From Puniceibacterium antarcticum (GTDB taxonomy: Bacteria; Pseudomonadota; Alphaproteobacteria; Rhodobacterales; Rhodobacteraceae), in assembly GCF_002760615.1 (NCBI RefSeq), contig NZ_AWWI01000021.1, forward strand, positions 1 through 64,000: a stretch of 64,000 nt of DNA, written 5' to 3'. Below, one piece after another: positions 8,506-17,875 of this stretch. The notes below the pieces were generated by a model. It was not told the DNA's origin. It made no database searches and saw nothing but the letters and a program-made list of their open reading frames with translations. Positions within the stretch are counted from its first letter, which is position 1. The number at the start of each line of letters is the position of its first letter. Both the position numbers and the translations under genes were made by a program.

Positions 8506-9656
8506 ATCGAATCACCGCTGACTGGCTGACTGCAACGGCGCCGCAGGCGGTGCTTGGCGCGCTGACCGGCGCGGGGCATCAGGCCTATGTGGTGGGCGGC
8601 TGCGTGCGCAATGCGCTGCTTGGCGAACCTGTGGCGGATGTGGACATTGCAACGGACACGCATCCTAAAGAGGTGATGCGCCTGACCAAAGCTGTCGGCC
8701 TGAAACCGATCCCCACCGGCATTGATCATGGCACGATCACCGTTGTCTCGGGTGGTGCGGGATTCGAGGTCACGACGTTCCGCGCCGATGTGGACACCGA
8801 TGGCCGCCACGCCGTCGTGCGCTTTTCCACTGATCTGGTCGAGGACGCCCGCCGCCGCGATTTCACCATGAACGCGCTCTATGCGGATGCGGCGGGCAAT
8901 ATACTCGATCCGCTGAACGGCCTGCCCGATCTGATGGCCCGCCGCATTTGCTTTATCGAAGACCCCGCTCGCCGCATCCGAGAGGATTACCTGCGCATAC
9001 TGCGGTTTTTCCGCTTCACCGCCTGGTATGGCGATCCCACCCTCGGTTTTGACCCAGAGGCGCTGGCCGCCATTTCAGGCAATCTCGAGGGTCTGGAAAA
9101 CCTGTCCCGCGAACGAATCGGTGCGGAACTGACCAAGTTGCTTGGTGCGCCTGATCCCGGGGCTGCCCTTGCGACAATGGCGCAGACCGGTGTGCTGACG
9201 CGGCTTTTGCCCGGTTCGTCTGCCACAGCGCTTCCCCTTCTGATCCATGCCGAGGAACAAAGCGGAACCGCGCCAGATTCCCTGCGCCGTCTTGCCGTGC
9301 TGGGCCGTGTCGACGGTGCCAGCCTGCGCCTCTCGCGCGCTGCTCAGAAACAGCTGGCGTTGCTGTCCGAAGGCGTCGGTAACAGCATGTCCCCGGCCGA
9401 GCTTGGCTACCGCTATGGCTTTGATGCCGCGCGTGACATTCTGCTGTTGCGTGCGGCCCTTCTGGAACAGCCGTTTGAACCGAGCACGCTTGCATCTGCG
9501 AAATACGCTGCAAAACAACGCTTTCCGGTCAGGGCGCAGGACCTCATGCCGGCCTATTCCGGCCCAGAGCTTGGGGCGCGACTTACCCAGATGGAGCGGC
9601 TCTGGATCGCGTCGGGTTTTGTGCTGAGCTGTCAGGATCTTCTTGATCAGCCCTGA
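8502..9656 (+). CDS. CCA tRNA nucleotidyltransferase / poly(A) polymerase family
   Basis: Class II nucleotidyltransferase of 384 residues that adds or repairs the 3' CCA of tRNAs. The N-terminal head contains VGGCVRNALLG and the metal-binding DVDIAT, followed by the RRxDFTMNAL-type block (RRRDFTMNALY) and the tRNA-binding region RIREDYLRILRFFRF. The start is GTG at 8502, overlapping the TGA of the upstream NUDIX gene (GTGA). Some alphaproteobacterial members are annotated as poly(A) polymerases, and sequence alone does not separate the two activities. One tRNA in this window already encodes CCA, so repair may be its main role. Confidence 0.9.
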   Translation: MNRITADWLTATAPQAVLGALTGAGHQAYVVGGCVRNALLGEPVADVDIATDTHPKEVMRLTKAVGLKPIPTGIDHGTITVVSGGAGFEVTTFRADVDTDGRHAVVRFSTDLVEDARRRDFTMNALYADAAGNILDPLNGLPDLMARRICFIEDPARRIREDYLRILRFFRFTAWYGDPTLGFDPEALAAISGNLEGLENLSRERIGAELTKLLGAPDPGAALATMAQTGVLTRLLPGSSATALPLLIHAEEQSGTAPDSLRRLAVLGRVDGASLRLSRAAQKQLALLSEGVGNSMSPAELGYRYGFDAARDILLLRAALLEQPFEPSTLASAKYAAKQRFPVRAQDLMPAYSGPELGARLTQMERLWIASGFVLSCQDLLDQP

Positions 9657-9799
9657 CGGCGTAAGGTGCATGCCGACGAATTGAACTCAGCCGCAACAGG
9701 CGCAGATAAATCTGACCCGTCTGCCATGGTCATTTAATCCTCAATCGGGGATGGTCCGCCCATCCTGACACCTGACCGATTCCTACAAGGAAATTGCCT

Positions 9800-11644
9800 G
9801 TGTTCCGCTTTTTTGAAAATCTGGTGGACCCTTATACCGCCTATCCCGAAACCAACACGCCGCCGACGCAGCTGCTGCCCTTCATGCTGGATTACGCGCG
9901 ACCCTTTCGCCGTGTCTTTGTCTTTGCGGGTGTCATGTCGGTTGTTGTCGCAGCGGTCGAACTCTGGCTGATCTGGGTCATGGGCTGGGTGGTAGATATC
10001 CTCTCTGGCGATCCGGCGCAGTTCTGGGACAGTCACGGTGCCGCGCTGATCCTGCTTGCCCTGTTCATCCTGCTGATACGCCCGGCGCTGCAGGCTCTGG
10101 ATGTGCTGATCCTCAACAACACGATCATGCCCAACCTTGGTACGCTGTTCCGCTGGCGGTCGCACCGCCATGTCCTGCGCCAGTCGGTCGGCTGGTTCGA
10201 GAATGACTTTGCTGGCCGTATCGCCAACCGCATCATGCAGACCCCGCCAGCAGCGGGCGAGGCAGTGTTTCAGATCTTTGATGCCATCACTTTTTCGCTG
10301 GCCTATGTGGTGGGCGCCCTTGTCCTTCTTGGGCATGCTGATCTCTGGCTGATGATCCCGCTGATCCTGTGGCTTGGGCTTTATGCGGTGCTGATGGTCT
10401 GGACCATCCGCCGCGTCGGCCCCGCGTCCCAGGCGGCTTCGGATGCGCGCAGCCTTGTTACCGGGCGGGTGGTGGACAGCTATACAAACATCCATTCAGT
10501 CAAGATGTTCGCCCATCACGACCAGGAAATCCTGTATGCCAAGGAAGCGATAGACAAGACCCGAAGTACGTTTCAGGCGGAAATGCGGATCTACACGATC
10601 ATGGATGTCACGCTGGTGGCCTTGAATGGTCTGCTGATCGTCGGCGTGACCGGCCTTGCCCTTGCGCTCTGGATGCAGGGCGCGGCCAGCACCGGGGCTG
10701 TTGCCGCCGCCACCGCTCTGGCGTTGCGGCTCAATGCGATGACCGGCTGGATCATGTGGGCTCTCACCAGCTTTTTCCGGGAACTCGGTGTCGTGAAAGA
10801 GGGCATGGAAACCATTGCCCAACCCATTGCGCTGACCGATGGACCGAACGCAGCGCCGCTGATCCTCACCAATGGTGAGATCGATATTGACCGCCTGTCG
10901 CATCACTATGGACGGGATGCCGGTGGTCTTGATGACATCTCTCTGGTCATCCAGCCGGGTGAAAAGATTGGTCTGGTGGGGCGCTCGGGGGGCGGGAAAT
11001 CGACCTTCGTCAAGCTGCTCTTGCGGTTTTATGATGCGGAGCGGGGCCGCATTCTGATCGACGGACAGGACATCGCGCATGTCACGCAGGACAGTCTGCG
11101 CCAGCAGATCGGCATGGTACAGCAGGATTCTGCATTGTTGCACCGGTCGGTGCGCGACAATATCCGCTATGGCCGGACCGACGCACTAGATTCCGAGATC
11201 GTCGAGGCCGCCAAGCGCGCGCAGGCGCATGAGTTTATCCTTAGCCTGCATGACAGCCATGGCAATACCGGCTATGACGCGCTTGTGGGTGAACGCGGCG
11301 TGAAACTGTCCGGGGGTCAGCGCCAGCGCATCACACTGGCCCGCGTCATCCTCAAGAATGCGCCCATCCTGCTGTTGGACGAGGCGACAAGCGCGCTTGA
11401 CTCCGAAGTCGAAGCCGCGATTCAGGACACGCTTTACGGCATGATGGAGGGCAAGACCGTGATCGCTATTGCTCATCGTCTGTCCACCATCGCGCACATG
11501 GACCGTATTCTGGTGATGGACGAGGGGTGCATCGTAGAGCAGGGCAGCCATGACGCGCTTTTGGCTCGAGGTGGCCTATATGCAGGGTTCTGGTCCCGTC
11601 AGTCAGGCGGGTTCCTGGACACAGATACCGAAGGCACGCCATGA
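9800..11644 (+). CDS. ABC exporter half-transporter 1 (membrane + ATPase)
   Basis: A 614-residue half-size ABC exporter: an N-terminal six-helix membrane domain (to about residue 330) fused to an ATPase domain. The ATPase has Walker A GRSGGGKST, signature LSGGQRQRI, Walker B ILLLDEATSALD and a switch histidine in AIAHRLST. GTG at 9800 is preferred over TTG at 9794 because AAGGA at 9787-9791 is correctly spaced only for the GTG. It is the first of three homologous genes joined by 4-bp overlaps. Exporters of this type work as dimers, so a heterodimer with a neighbour is likely. Substrate unknown. Confidence 0.92.
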   Translation: MFRFFENLVDPYTAYPETNTPPTQLLPFMLDYARPFRRVFVFAGVMSVVVAAVELWLIWVMGWVVDILSGDPAQFWDSHGAALILLALFILLIRPALQALDVLILNNTIMPNLGTLFRWRSHRHVLRQSVGWFENDFAGRIANRIMQTPPAAGEAVFQIFDAITFSLAYVVGALVLLGHADLWLMIPLILWLGLYAVLMVWTIRRVGPASQAASDARSLVTGRVVDSYTNIHSVKMFAHHDQEILYAKEAIDKTRSTFQAEMRIYTIMDVTLVALNGLLIVGVTGLALALWMQGAASTGAVAAATALALRLNAMTGWIMWALTSFFRELGVVKEGMETIAQPIALTDGPNAAPLILTNGEIDIDRLSHHYGRDAGGLDDISLVIQPGEKIGLVGRSGGGKSTFVKLLLRFYDAERGRILIDGQDIAHVTQDSLRQQIGMVQQDSALLHRSVRDNIRYGRTDALDSEIVEAAKRAQAHEFILSLHDSHGNTGYDALVGERGVKLSGGQRQRITLARVILKNAPILLLDEATSALDSEVEAAIQDTLYGMMEGKTVIAIAHRLSTIAHMDRILVMDEGCIVEQGSHDALLARGGLYAGFWSRQSGGFLDTDTEGTP

Positions 11645-13482
11645 AACCGTCCAACTGGATCGATTCCTTTGCCGAGGCAGCAGGCTCGCCCCCCCGCCGC
11701 CTGTTGCCCTTTGTGCGCTGGAGCCTTGCGGGCTGTGGCACGGCGCTGAGCATCGCCTCGGTTGTCTCTATCCTTGCCGGCGTGGTCGAGGTGATGGCTG
11801 CGCTGATCCTTGGTAAAGTGGTCGACGCCGCGCTGGGGTCTTCGGCGGATCAGGTGTTTTCCGATCAGACCGGAGTGCTGATCTTTTCGCTGCTGTTCTT
11901 TCTGATCCTGCGCCCGCTGATTTTCGGTGCGAACTCTTACCTGCAATCCATCGTCGTGGCGCCTAACGTGTTCAACCTCGTCCTGTCGCGGTTGCATCGC
12001 TACACGCTGGGTCAGTCCGTAACTTTTTTCGATGATGATTTTGCCGGGCGCATCGCGCAGAAGGAAATGCAGACCGCTCGTGCGCTGACCGATTCCGTGG
12101 TCGAGATGGTGCAGACCGTTCTGTTTGCGCTTGCCTCGGTTCTGGGCGCGGTTCTGATGCTGGGCACAGTCGATCTGCGCATCGCGCTGGGGTTGGTGGT
12201 CTGGATTGTCGGCTATCTTCTGATGATCCGCTATTTCATGCCGCGCATCCGCAGCCTGTCGGAAACCCGTGCCGCGGCGCGGGCGATGGTGACGGGGCAG
12301 GTCGTGGACACAGTGACCAACATCAAGACCGTCAAGCTTTTCGCACATGCCGATCACGAAGACCGCGCCGCCCTTGGCGCGATGGATACTTTCCGGGACA
12401 CCTCGCTCGATTTCGGGCGTTTGTCCGTCACGTTTCGCTTTTGGCTGATGACGATCGCCGGAGTGTTGCCTGTGCTGTTGGTCGGTGGCGCGCTCTGGTA
12501 CTGGTCGCTGGGCCTGATCACTGCGGGCGACATTGCTGCCACCGGGGCGGTTGCGCTGCGACTGGCGCAGATGACCGGCTGGGTCAGTTTCACGCTCATG
12601 GGTCTTTATGCCAATATGGGCGAGGTCGAGGATGGCATGCGCACGCTGACCCCCGCACACACCCTTCTTGATTCCGAAACTGCGGTTGAACTGCCGACCG
12701 TGCAGGGGGCGATCACGCTGGATGATCTGGGTTTCGCCTATGGCCGCAAAACCGGCGGGGTTGCTCATCTCAACCTTAGCATCGCGGCGGGTGAAAAACT
12801 GGGTATCGTCGGCGCCTCGGGCGCGGGAAAATCCACGCTCGTGGCGTTGCTTCTGCGGCTTTACGATGCCGAAAAGGGGCGCATCCTGATCGACGGGACA
12901 GACATCCGCGACGTGACGCAGGAAAGCCTGCGCCGCAACATCGGCATGGTCACGCAGGAAACCGCGATGTTCAACCGCTCGGCTCGGGACAATATCCGCT
13001 ATGGCCGCCCCGATGCGACCCAAGAGGACGTGCAGCGCGCCGCCGAAAAGGCAGAGGCCCACGACTTCATCCTCAGGCTGTCGGATCACAAGGGGCGCAC
13101 CGGCTATGACGCCCACCTTGGCGAGCGCGGCGTGAAGCTCTCTGGCGGACAGCGCCAGCGCATCGCCCTGGCTCGCGCCATCCTCAAGGACGCACCGATC
13201 CTGATCCTGGACGAGGCGACAAGCGCGCTGGATTCCGAGGTCGAAGCCGCGATTCAGGCAGCGCTTGAACGGGTTATGGAGGGCAAGACTGTGCTTGCCA
13301 TCGCCCACCGGTTGTCGACGCTGTCGAGCATGGACCGGATAGTGGTGATGGATCAGGGTCGGCTGGTCGAGATTGGTAGCCATGATGATCTGCTGGCCCA
13401 GGACGGTCTTTATGCCCGGTACTGGAACCGTCAGTCCGGCGGATTCATCGGCTATGATGACGGCAAGGAGGCGGCGGAATGA
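11641..13482 (+). CDS. ABC exporter half-transporter 2
   Basis: A 613-residue paralogue of the preceding gene, with an N-terminal transmembrane domain and a C-terminal ATPase (Walker A GASGAGKST, signature LSGGQRQRI, Walker B ILILDEATSALD, AIAHRLST). Its ATG overlaps the previous stop as ATGA, and it overlaps the next gene by 4 bp, so it is the middle member of a translationally coupled trio. It appears closer to the third gene than to the first: NRSARDNIRYG and DAEKGRILIDGTDIRD have near-identical counterparts there. All catalytic motifs look intact, so none of the three is an obvious non-catalytic partner. Confidence 0.92.
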   Translation: MKPSNWIDSFAEAAGSPPRRLLPFVRWSLAGCGTALSIASVVSILAGVVEVMAALILGKVVDAALGSSADQVFSDQTGVLIFSLLFFLILRPLIFGANSYLQSIVVAPNVFNLVLSRLHRYTLGQSVTFFDDDFAGRIAQKEMQTARALTDSVVEMVQTVLFALASVLGAVLMLGTVDLRIALGLVVWIVGYLLMIRYFMPRIRSLSETRAAARAMVTGQVVDTVTNIKTVKLFAHADHEDRAALGAMDTFRDTSLDFGRLSVTFRFWLMTIAGVLPVLLVGGALWYWSLGLITAGDIAATGAVALRLAQMTGWVSFTLMGLYANMGEVEDGMRTLTPAHTLLDSETAVELPTVQGAITLDDLGFAYGRKTGGVAHLNLSIAAGEKLGIVGASGAGKSTLVALLLRLYDAEKGRILIDGTDIRDVTQESLRRNIGMVTQETAMFNRSARDNIRYGRPDATQEDVQRAAEKAEAHDFILRLSDHKGRTGYDAHLGERGVKLSGGQRQRIALARAILKDAPILILDEATSALDSEVEAAIQAALERVMEGKTVLAIAHRLSTLSSMDRIVVMDQGRLVEIGSHDDLLAQDGLYARYWNRQSGGFIGYDDGKEAAE

Positions 13483-15323
13483 AGCGTGCATACCGCTGGT
13501 TTCTGGGGCTGATCGATCCCTTCGCGCCGGCCGACGGCGCCCCGCCGCAGGCGCTCTGGCCCTTTGTCAAATGGGCGCTCAGCGGTTCGGGACCGGCGAT
13601 CGCGCTGACATTGGCAGTGACCTTCACGGCCGGCCTTTCCGAAATTGTCGCAGCTTCTTTCACGGGCTGGATTATCGACGGCACCTCCGCCGCCAATCCA
13701 GGGTTTTGGCTGACCTTCTGGCCCGTGATCCTGTTTGGCGTGATCTTTTTTCTGATCGTGCGACCGATCCTATTCGCCGCCGACGCCGGCGTCACCAGCA
13801 TCCTCATAGGCCCGCATCTTTTCCCGCTCGTGCTCAGCCGCCTGAACCGGCACACGCTTGGCCATTCCATGCGGTATTTCGAGAACGATTTTGCCGGCCG
13901 CATCAGCCAGAAGGCCCTGCAAACCTCGCGCGCATTGACGGATGTCGTGACCGAAGTTGCCGATGTGGGCGTCTACTCGCTAGCTGTCTTTGGCGGTTCG
14001 CTTCTGCTCATGGCCAGTATCGATTCGCGTCTGTTGCTGATCTTCGTGGTCTGGGGCGCGCTATATATTTTTGCCCTGCGCTATTTCATCCCTCGGGTGA
14101 AGGTCCGCTCGGCAGCGCGGGCTGGCGCCCGCACGCAGGTGACCGGGCAGATCGTCGACACCCTGTCCAACGTCGCTGCGGTAAAACTCTTTGCTCACAA
14201 TGCTTACGAGGATCGTGCCACCCTGCGTGAACTCGAATCGTTTCGCGCCAAGGCGCTGGAGTTTGGTGAGCTGTCGTCGATCTTTCGGATGGTGCTGATG
14301 ACCTTGGGCGGGATGTTGCCGCTGTTCTCAATTCTCGGTGCGCTTTACCTCTGGACCCTTGGCACCGCGACAGCTGGCGATATTGCCATGACCGCGATGG
14401 TGTCCACCCGGCTCAGTCAGCTGACCAACCGTATCGGTCGCGTTGCCATCTCGATCTACACCAACCTCGGCGAAATTCAGGATGGTATCGACACCCTCGC
14501 CCCGGCGCACGAGATCACTGACAGGCCCGGCGCCGCCGAAACGGCCAGCGGCCCAGGTGCGATCACGTTTGAAGGCATCCGATTTGCCTATGGCGGAGAG
14601 ATGACGGCGCTGCAGAATCTGGACCTGACCATCCGCGCCGGCGAAAAAATTGGTCTGGTGGGCGCCTCTGGGGCAGGTAAGTCGACAATCGTGTCACTGC
14701 TTCTGCGGCTCTACGATGTGGAACAGGGCCGCATTCTGCTCGATGGTATCGACATCCGTGATCTGACCCAAGAGGCGCTGCGCCAGCAAATTTCCGTGGT
14801 GCGGCAGGAAACCTCGATGTTCAATCGCTCGGCCTTGGACAACATTCGGTATGGTCTCCCCGACGCCAGCGATGAAGAGGTGTTTGACGCCGCACGGCGC
14901 GCCTCTGCCCATGATTTCATACTGACGCTGCAGGATTACCGGGGACGGTCCGGCTATGCTGCGCGGCTGGGTGAACGCGGCGTGAAGCTGTCCGGCGGTC
15001 AGCGTCAGCGCATCGCGCTTGCCCGCGCGATCCTCAAGGACGCACCGGTGCTGATTCTAGACGAGGCGACGAGTGCGCTGGATTCTGAGGTCGAGGCCGA
15101 AATTCAGGAAGCGCTGGAACAGGTCATGCAGGGCAAAACGGTCATAGCCATTGCGCATCGCCTGTCCACCATCGCCCAGATGGACCGGATCATCGTGCTG
15201 GATCAGGGCCGCATTGTCGAAATGGGACGTCACTCGGATCTGCTGGCACGCAAGGGTCTTTATTCCCGGTTCTGGGACCGGCAGTCCGGCGGTTTTCTGG
15301 GGGCGCAGGAGGCAGCAGAGTGA
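13479..15323 (+). CDS. ABC exporter half-transporter 3
   Basis: A 614-residue half-transporter of the same layout: six membrane helices, then an ATPase with GASGAGKST, LSGGQRQRI, ILDEATSALD and AIAHRLST. The start ATG overlaps the previous stop (ATGA), and its own stop overlaps the GTG of the next gene. Three complete half-exporters in a row allow several dimer combinations. Strong mutual similarity suggests local tandem duplication. No periplasmic adaptor, outer-membrane channel or biosynthetic gene adjoins them, so no substrate can be proposed. Confidence 0.92.
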   Translation: MKRAYRWFLGLIDPFAPADGAPPQALWPFVKWALSGSGPAIALTLAVTFTAGLSEIVAASFTGWIIDGTSAANPGFWLTFWPVILFGVIFFLIVRPILFAADAGVTSILIGPHLFPLVLSRLNRHTLGHSMRYFENDFAGRISQKALQTSRALTDVVTEVADVGVYSLAVFGGSLLLMASIDSRLLLIFVVWGALYIFALRYFIPRVKVRSAARAGARTQVTGQIVDTLSNVAAVKLFAHNAYEDRATLRELESFRAKALEFGELSSIFRMVLMTLGGMLPLFSILGALYLWTLGTATAGDIAMTAMVSTRLSQLTNRIGRVAISIYTNLGEIQDGIDTLAPAHEITDRPGAAETASGPGAITFEGIRFAYGGEMTALQNLDLTIRAGEKIGLVGASGAGKSTIVSLLLRLYDVEQGRILLDGIDIRDLTQEALRQQISVVRQETSMFNRSALDNIRYGLPDASDEEVFDAARRASAHDFILTLQDYRGRSGYAARLGERGVKLSGGQRQRIALARAILKDAPVLILDEATSALDSEVEAEIQEALEQVMQGKTVIAIAHRLSTIAQMDRIIVLDQGRIVEMGRHSDLLARKGLYSRFWDRQSGGFLGAQEAAE

Positions 15324-15847
15324 GGCGGGTGATGATCGTGGGTCAGCCGGGCTCTGGCAAGTCCACGTTGGCCCGCAGGCTGGGCGAACGCACCGGACTG
15401 CCGGTGATCCACATTGACATGATCCACTGGCAAAGTGGCTGGGTGGAGCGTCCGAAAGCTCAAAAGGTCGCCATGGCCACGGAAGTTGAAGCAGGTGAAG
15501 CCTGGATCTTTGAGGGCGGGCTGTCGCGTACCTATGATCATCGCTTGTTGCGGGCCGACACGCTGATCATTCTGGATCTGCCTTTATGGTTGCGGGCCTG
15601 GCGGGTGTTTCGCCGGACCCTGCGCCATTACGGACAGACACGGCCCGACCTGCCCGAAGGGTGCCCGGAACGGTTCAATCTGGAGTTCTGGAAATGGATC
15701 TGGGACACGCGCCACACGAACCGTGCGCAGAACCTTGCCCTGATCCCGAAGGCCGGACCGGGGACAGAGGTGTTCCACCTAACATCATCCAAGGGGGTGC
15801 GCCATTTTGTGAATGCGATCGCGCAGGCCACTTTGCATCGGGGATAA
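15320..15847 (+). CDS. P-loop kinase-like protein (adenylate kinase / topology-modulation type)
   Basis: A 175-residue P-loop NTPase with Walker A GQPGSGKST at the N-terminus, then HIDMIHWQSGW and a late RxLRHYGQTRPDLPEGCPER stretch. This is the layout of small adenylate-kinase-like proteins often labelled topology modulation protein (FlaR-like). The natural substrate is unknown. The start is GTG at 15320, overlapping the stop of the third ABC exporter, so it is co-transcribed with the exporters. It may phosphorylate a small molecule related to transport, but that is a guess. Confidence 0.75.
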   Translation: MRRVMIVGQPGSGKSTLARRLGERTGLPVIHIDMIHWQSGWVERPKAQKVAMATEVEAGEAWIFEGGLSRTYDHRLLRADTLIILDLPLWLRAWRVFRRTLRHYGQTRPDLPEGCPERFNLEFWKWIWDTRHTNRAQNLALIPKAGPGTEVFHLTSSKGVRHFVNAIAQATLHRG

Positions 15848-15918
15848 CTTTGCGCCGATATAGGTCGGCGGCATCACACCCTCTCGACGCAGCGCTTGAA
15901 ACCGGGCAAGAGGCGGGC

Positions 15919-17136
15919 ATGAACACATTGCACATTGAACGGCTGGGCTATCAGGGGGACGGGATCGCATCCGGGCCTGTTTACGTGCCCGGCACCCTTC
16001 CGGGTGAAGAGGTCACGGGCGAAATTATCGGCGGCGTCATGGCCGCGCCCAAGATCGTCACGCCCTCTACTGACCGAATCAAGCCTCCCTGTGCGCATGC
16101 AAAGTCTTGCGGTGGATGCCAGCTACAACATGCCAGCGACAGCTTTGTCGCCGACTGGAAACAGGGCGTGGTGCGGCAGGCGCTGCACGCACATGGGCTG
16201 GAAACAGATCTGCGCGCGACCGTCACATCGCCTTCGGGCACCCGCCGCCGCGCCAGTTTTTCCGCGCGGCGCACCAAGAAGGGCGCGCTTGCCGGCTTTC
16301 ACATGCGTGCGTCGGATGTTGTGGTTGCTGTGCCGAATTGCCTGCTCGTGCATCCCGACATTTCAGCCGCCCTGCCCGTGGTCGAACAACTGGCCGTGCT
16401 GTCCGGCAGCCGCAAGGGTGAACTGTCGGTGATGATAACGCGCACTGATGACGGGCTGGACATCGCGGTAAAGGGCGGCAAGCCTCTGGACGCACAGCTG
16501 CAATCCGACCTTGGCGATTTGTCACGGCAGCATGACCTGCCCCGAATCAGCTGGGACGGAGAGGTCGCATTGCTCAGCCGCCCGCCCGCGCTGCGAATCG
16601 GCAAGGCCAAGGTGGTGACCCCGCCGGGCACCTTCCTGCAGGCCACCCCCGAAGGCGAAGCCGCGCTTTGGGCCGGAGTGCAAGAGATCGCAAAAGGCGC
16701 GCACCGCGTTGTCGACCTGTTTGCCGGCTGCGGGACCTTTGCCCTGCGTCTGGCAGAAACCGCTGCGGTCCACGCAGTGGAAAGCGAAGGTGACATGCTG
16801 CGGGCACTGGACGAGGGCAAGCGCAATGCGCAAGGCCTCAAGCCTGTGAGTGTGGAGCGGCGCGATCTGTTCCGCAATCCGCTCCTGCCTGAAGATCTGA
16901 AGACCTTTGATGTCGCTGTCATCGATCCACCGCGCGCCGGTGCACAGGCGCAGATCGAACAGATCGCGCGCGCGCGGGTGCCAAAGGTGGCATATGTGTC
17001 CTGCAATCCGGTGACATTCGCGCGCGACTGCGCGACCTTGGTCGCGGCGGGCTACAGTCTTGACTGGGTGCAGGTCGTTGATCAGTTCCGCTGGTCCACC
17101 CATGTTGAAATTGTCGCGAGCCTGTCGCTGCGCTGA
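15919..17136 (+). CDS. RNA (uracil-5-)-methyltransferase, RlmD/TrmA family
   Basis: A 405-residue SAM-dependent enzyme that makes 5-methyluridine in RNA, probably 23S rRNA. Iron-sulphur-type cysteines are seen in CAHAKSCGGCQLQH, followed by the SAM-binding motif DLFAGCGTFALRLA. Next come DPPRAGAQ and the catalytic cysteine in SCNPVTFARD. An N-terminal TRAM-like region (HIERLGYQGDGIA) is present. The start at 15919 (MNTLHIER) gives the family N-terminus; the frame is open further upstream but overlaps the kinase-like gene in another frame. Target position (U747, U1939 or a tRNA site) cannot be told from sequence. Confidence 0.9.
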   Translation: MNTLHIERLGYQGDGIASGPVYVPGTLPGEEVTGEIIGGVMAAPKIVTPSTDRIKPPCAHAKSCGGCQLQHASDSFVADWKQGVVRQALHAHGLETDLRATVTSPSGTRRRASFSARRTKKGALAGFHMRASDVVVAVPNCLLVHPDISAALPVVEQLAVLSGSRKGELSVMITRTDDGLDIAVKGGKPLDAQLQSDLGDLSRQHDLPRISWDGEVALLSRPPALRIGKAKVVTPPGTFLQATPEGEAALWAGVQEIAKGAHRVVDLFAGCGTFALRLAETAAVHAVESEGDMLRALDEGKRNAQGLKPVSVERRDLFRNPLLPEDLKTFDVAVIDPPRAGAQAQIEQIARARVPKVAYVSCNPVTFARDCATLVAAGYSLDWVQVVDQFRWSTHVEIVASLSLR

Positions 17137-17229
17137 TCGGTAAACCACGCGTGATCTCTCATCATGCCCCTGTTTTGAGGCCCGGATTCACGCTAAGATG
17201 GGTAAAAAAATCGAGCGGGCAAAAACAAC

Positions 17230-17736
17230 ATGAGATTTTCCAGGTTTCTGATTCTGGCGCTGCTGGCGCTGCTGGCGCTGACGCTGGCCAGCTGTGGCAG
17301 CAGCAAATTCGAGACCTACAATGGTCCCGCGGTGACCCATGTCGTGGTGCAGAAAGGGTCTCGCAAGCTCTACCTGCTGCATGATCAAAGGGTGCTGCGG
17401 GCCTATGACATTGGTCTGGGCTTTGCGCCCACCGGGCACAAACGGGTCGAGGGCGACGGCAAGACTCCCGAGGGCACCTATATCATCGACCGGCGTAATC
17501 CGAATTCACGCTTTCACCTGTCGATCGGCGTATCCTATCCAAACGTTTTTGACCGGGCTCTGGCCGAAGAATTGGGCAAGAGCCCGGGCGGCGATATCTT
17601 TATCCACGGCCGACCTAAACAGTACCAGAACGGTTTGCGCGACTGGACCTGGGGCTGTATTGCCGTCACGGATGAAGAAATCGAGGAAATTTATGCCATG
17701 GTGCGGGACGGCACCCCGATCACGATCAATCCGTGA
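17230..17736 (+). CDS. L,D-transpeptidase lipoprotein (YkuD domain)
   Basis: A 168-residue envelope protein that cross-links or remodels peptidoglycan, or attaches proteins to it. A hydrophobic signal is followed by the lipobox LASC, so Cys20 or so should be lipidated. The YkuD domain follows, with H126 (FIHGRP) and catalytic C143 (TWGCIAV) of the HxxxxxxxxSxGCxR/V-type site. The active-site spacing is short. A second L,D-transpeptidase lies about 900 bp away beyond a CAP-domain gene, which suggests a small cell-wall cluster. It ends at a strong hairpin shared with the convergent CAP gene. Confidence 0.9.
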   Translation: MRFSRFLILALLALLALTLASCGSSKFETYNGPAVTHVVVQKGSRKLYLLHDQRVLRAYDIGLGFAPTGHKRVEGDGKTPEGTYIIDRRNPNSRFHLSIGVSYPNVFDRALAEELGKSPGGDIFIHGRPKQYQNGLRDWTWGCIAVTDEEIEEIYAMVRDGTPITINP

Positions 17737-17806
17737 AACCACGCATAAGTGGCCTCGGGGCCGCGCATGCAGGGCACATATGAACTGTTTCGAACGTCTG
17801 ATGTAA

Positions 17807-17836
17807 AAACGGCGGCACCTGCTGGTGCCGCCGTTT
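17807..17836. terminator. Bidirectional terminator
   Basis: AAACGGCGGCACC (17807-17819) and GGTGCCGCCGTTT (17824-17836) form a perfect 13-bp stem with a TGCT loop. A-runs lie to the left and T/A-rich sequence to the right. It sits between the convergent L,D-transpeptidase and CAP-domain genes and should serve both. Confidence 0.88.
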
Positions 17837-17875
17837 GACGTTAAATAAAATCCACTCAGCCCGTGCGTCAGGGCC

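Noticed and set aside
11599-13491. A 630-codon minus-strand frame opposite the second ABC exporter
   Set aside because: The plus-strand frame has every ABC exporter motif; the opposite frame has none and is a GC-driven shadow.
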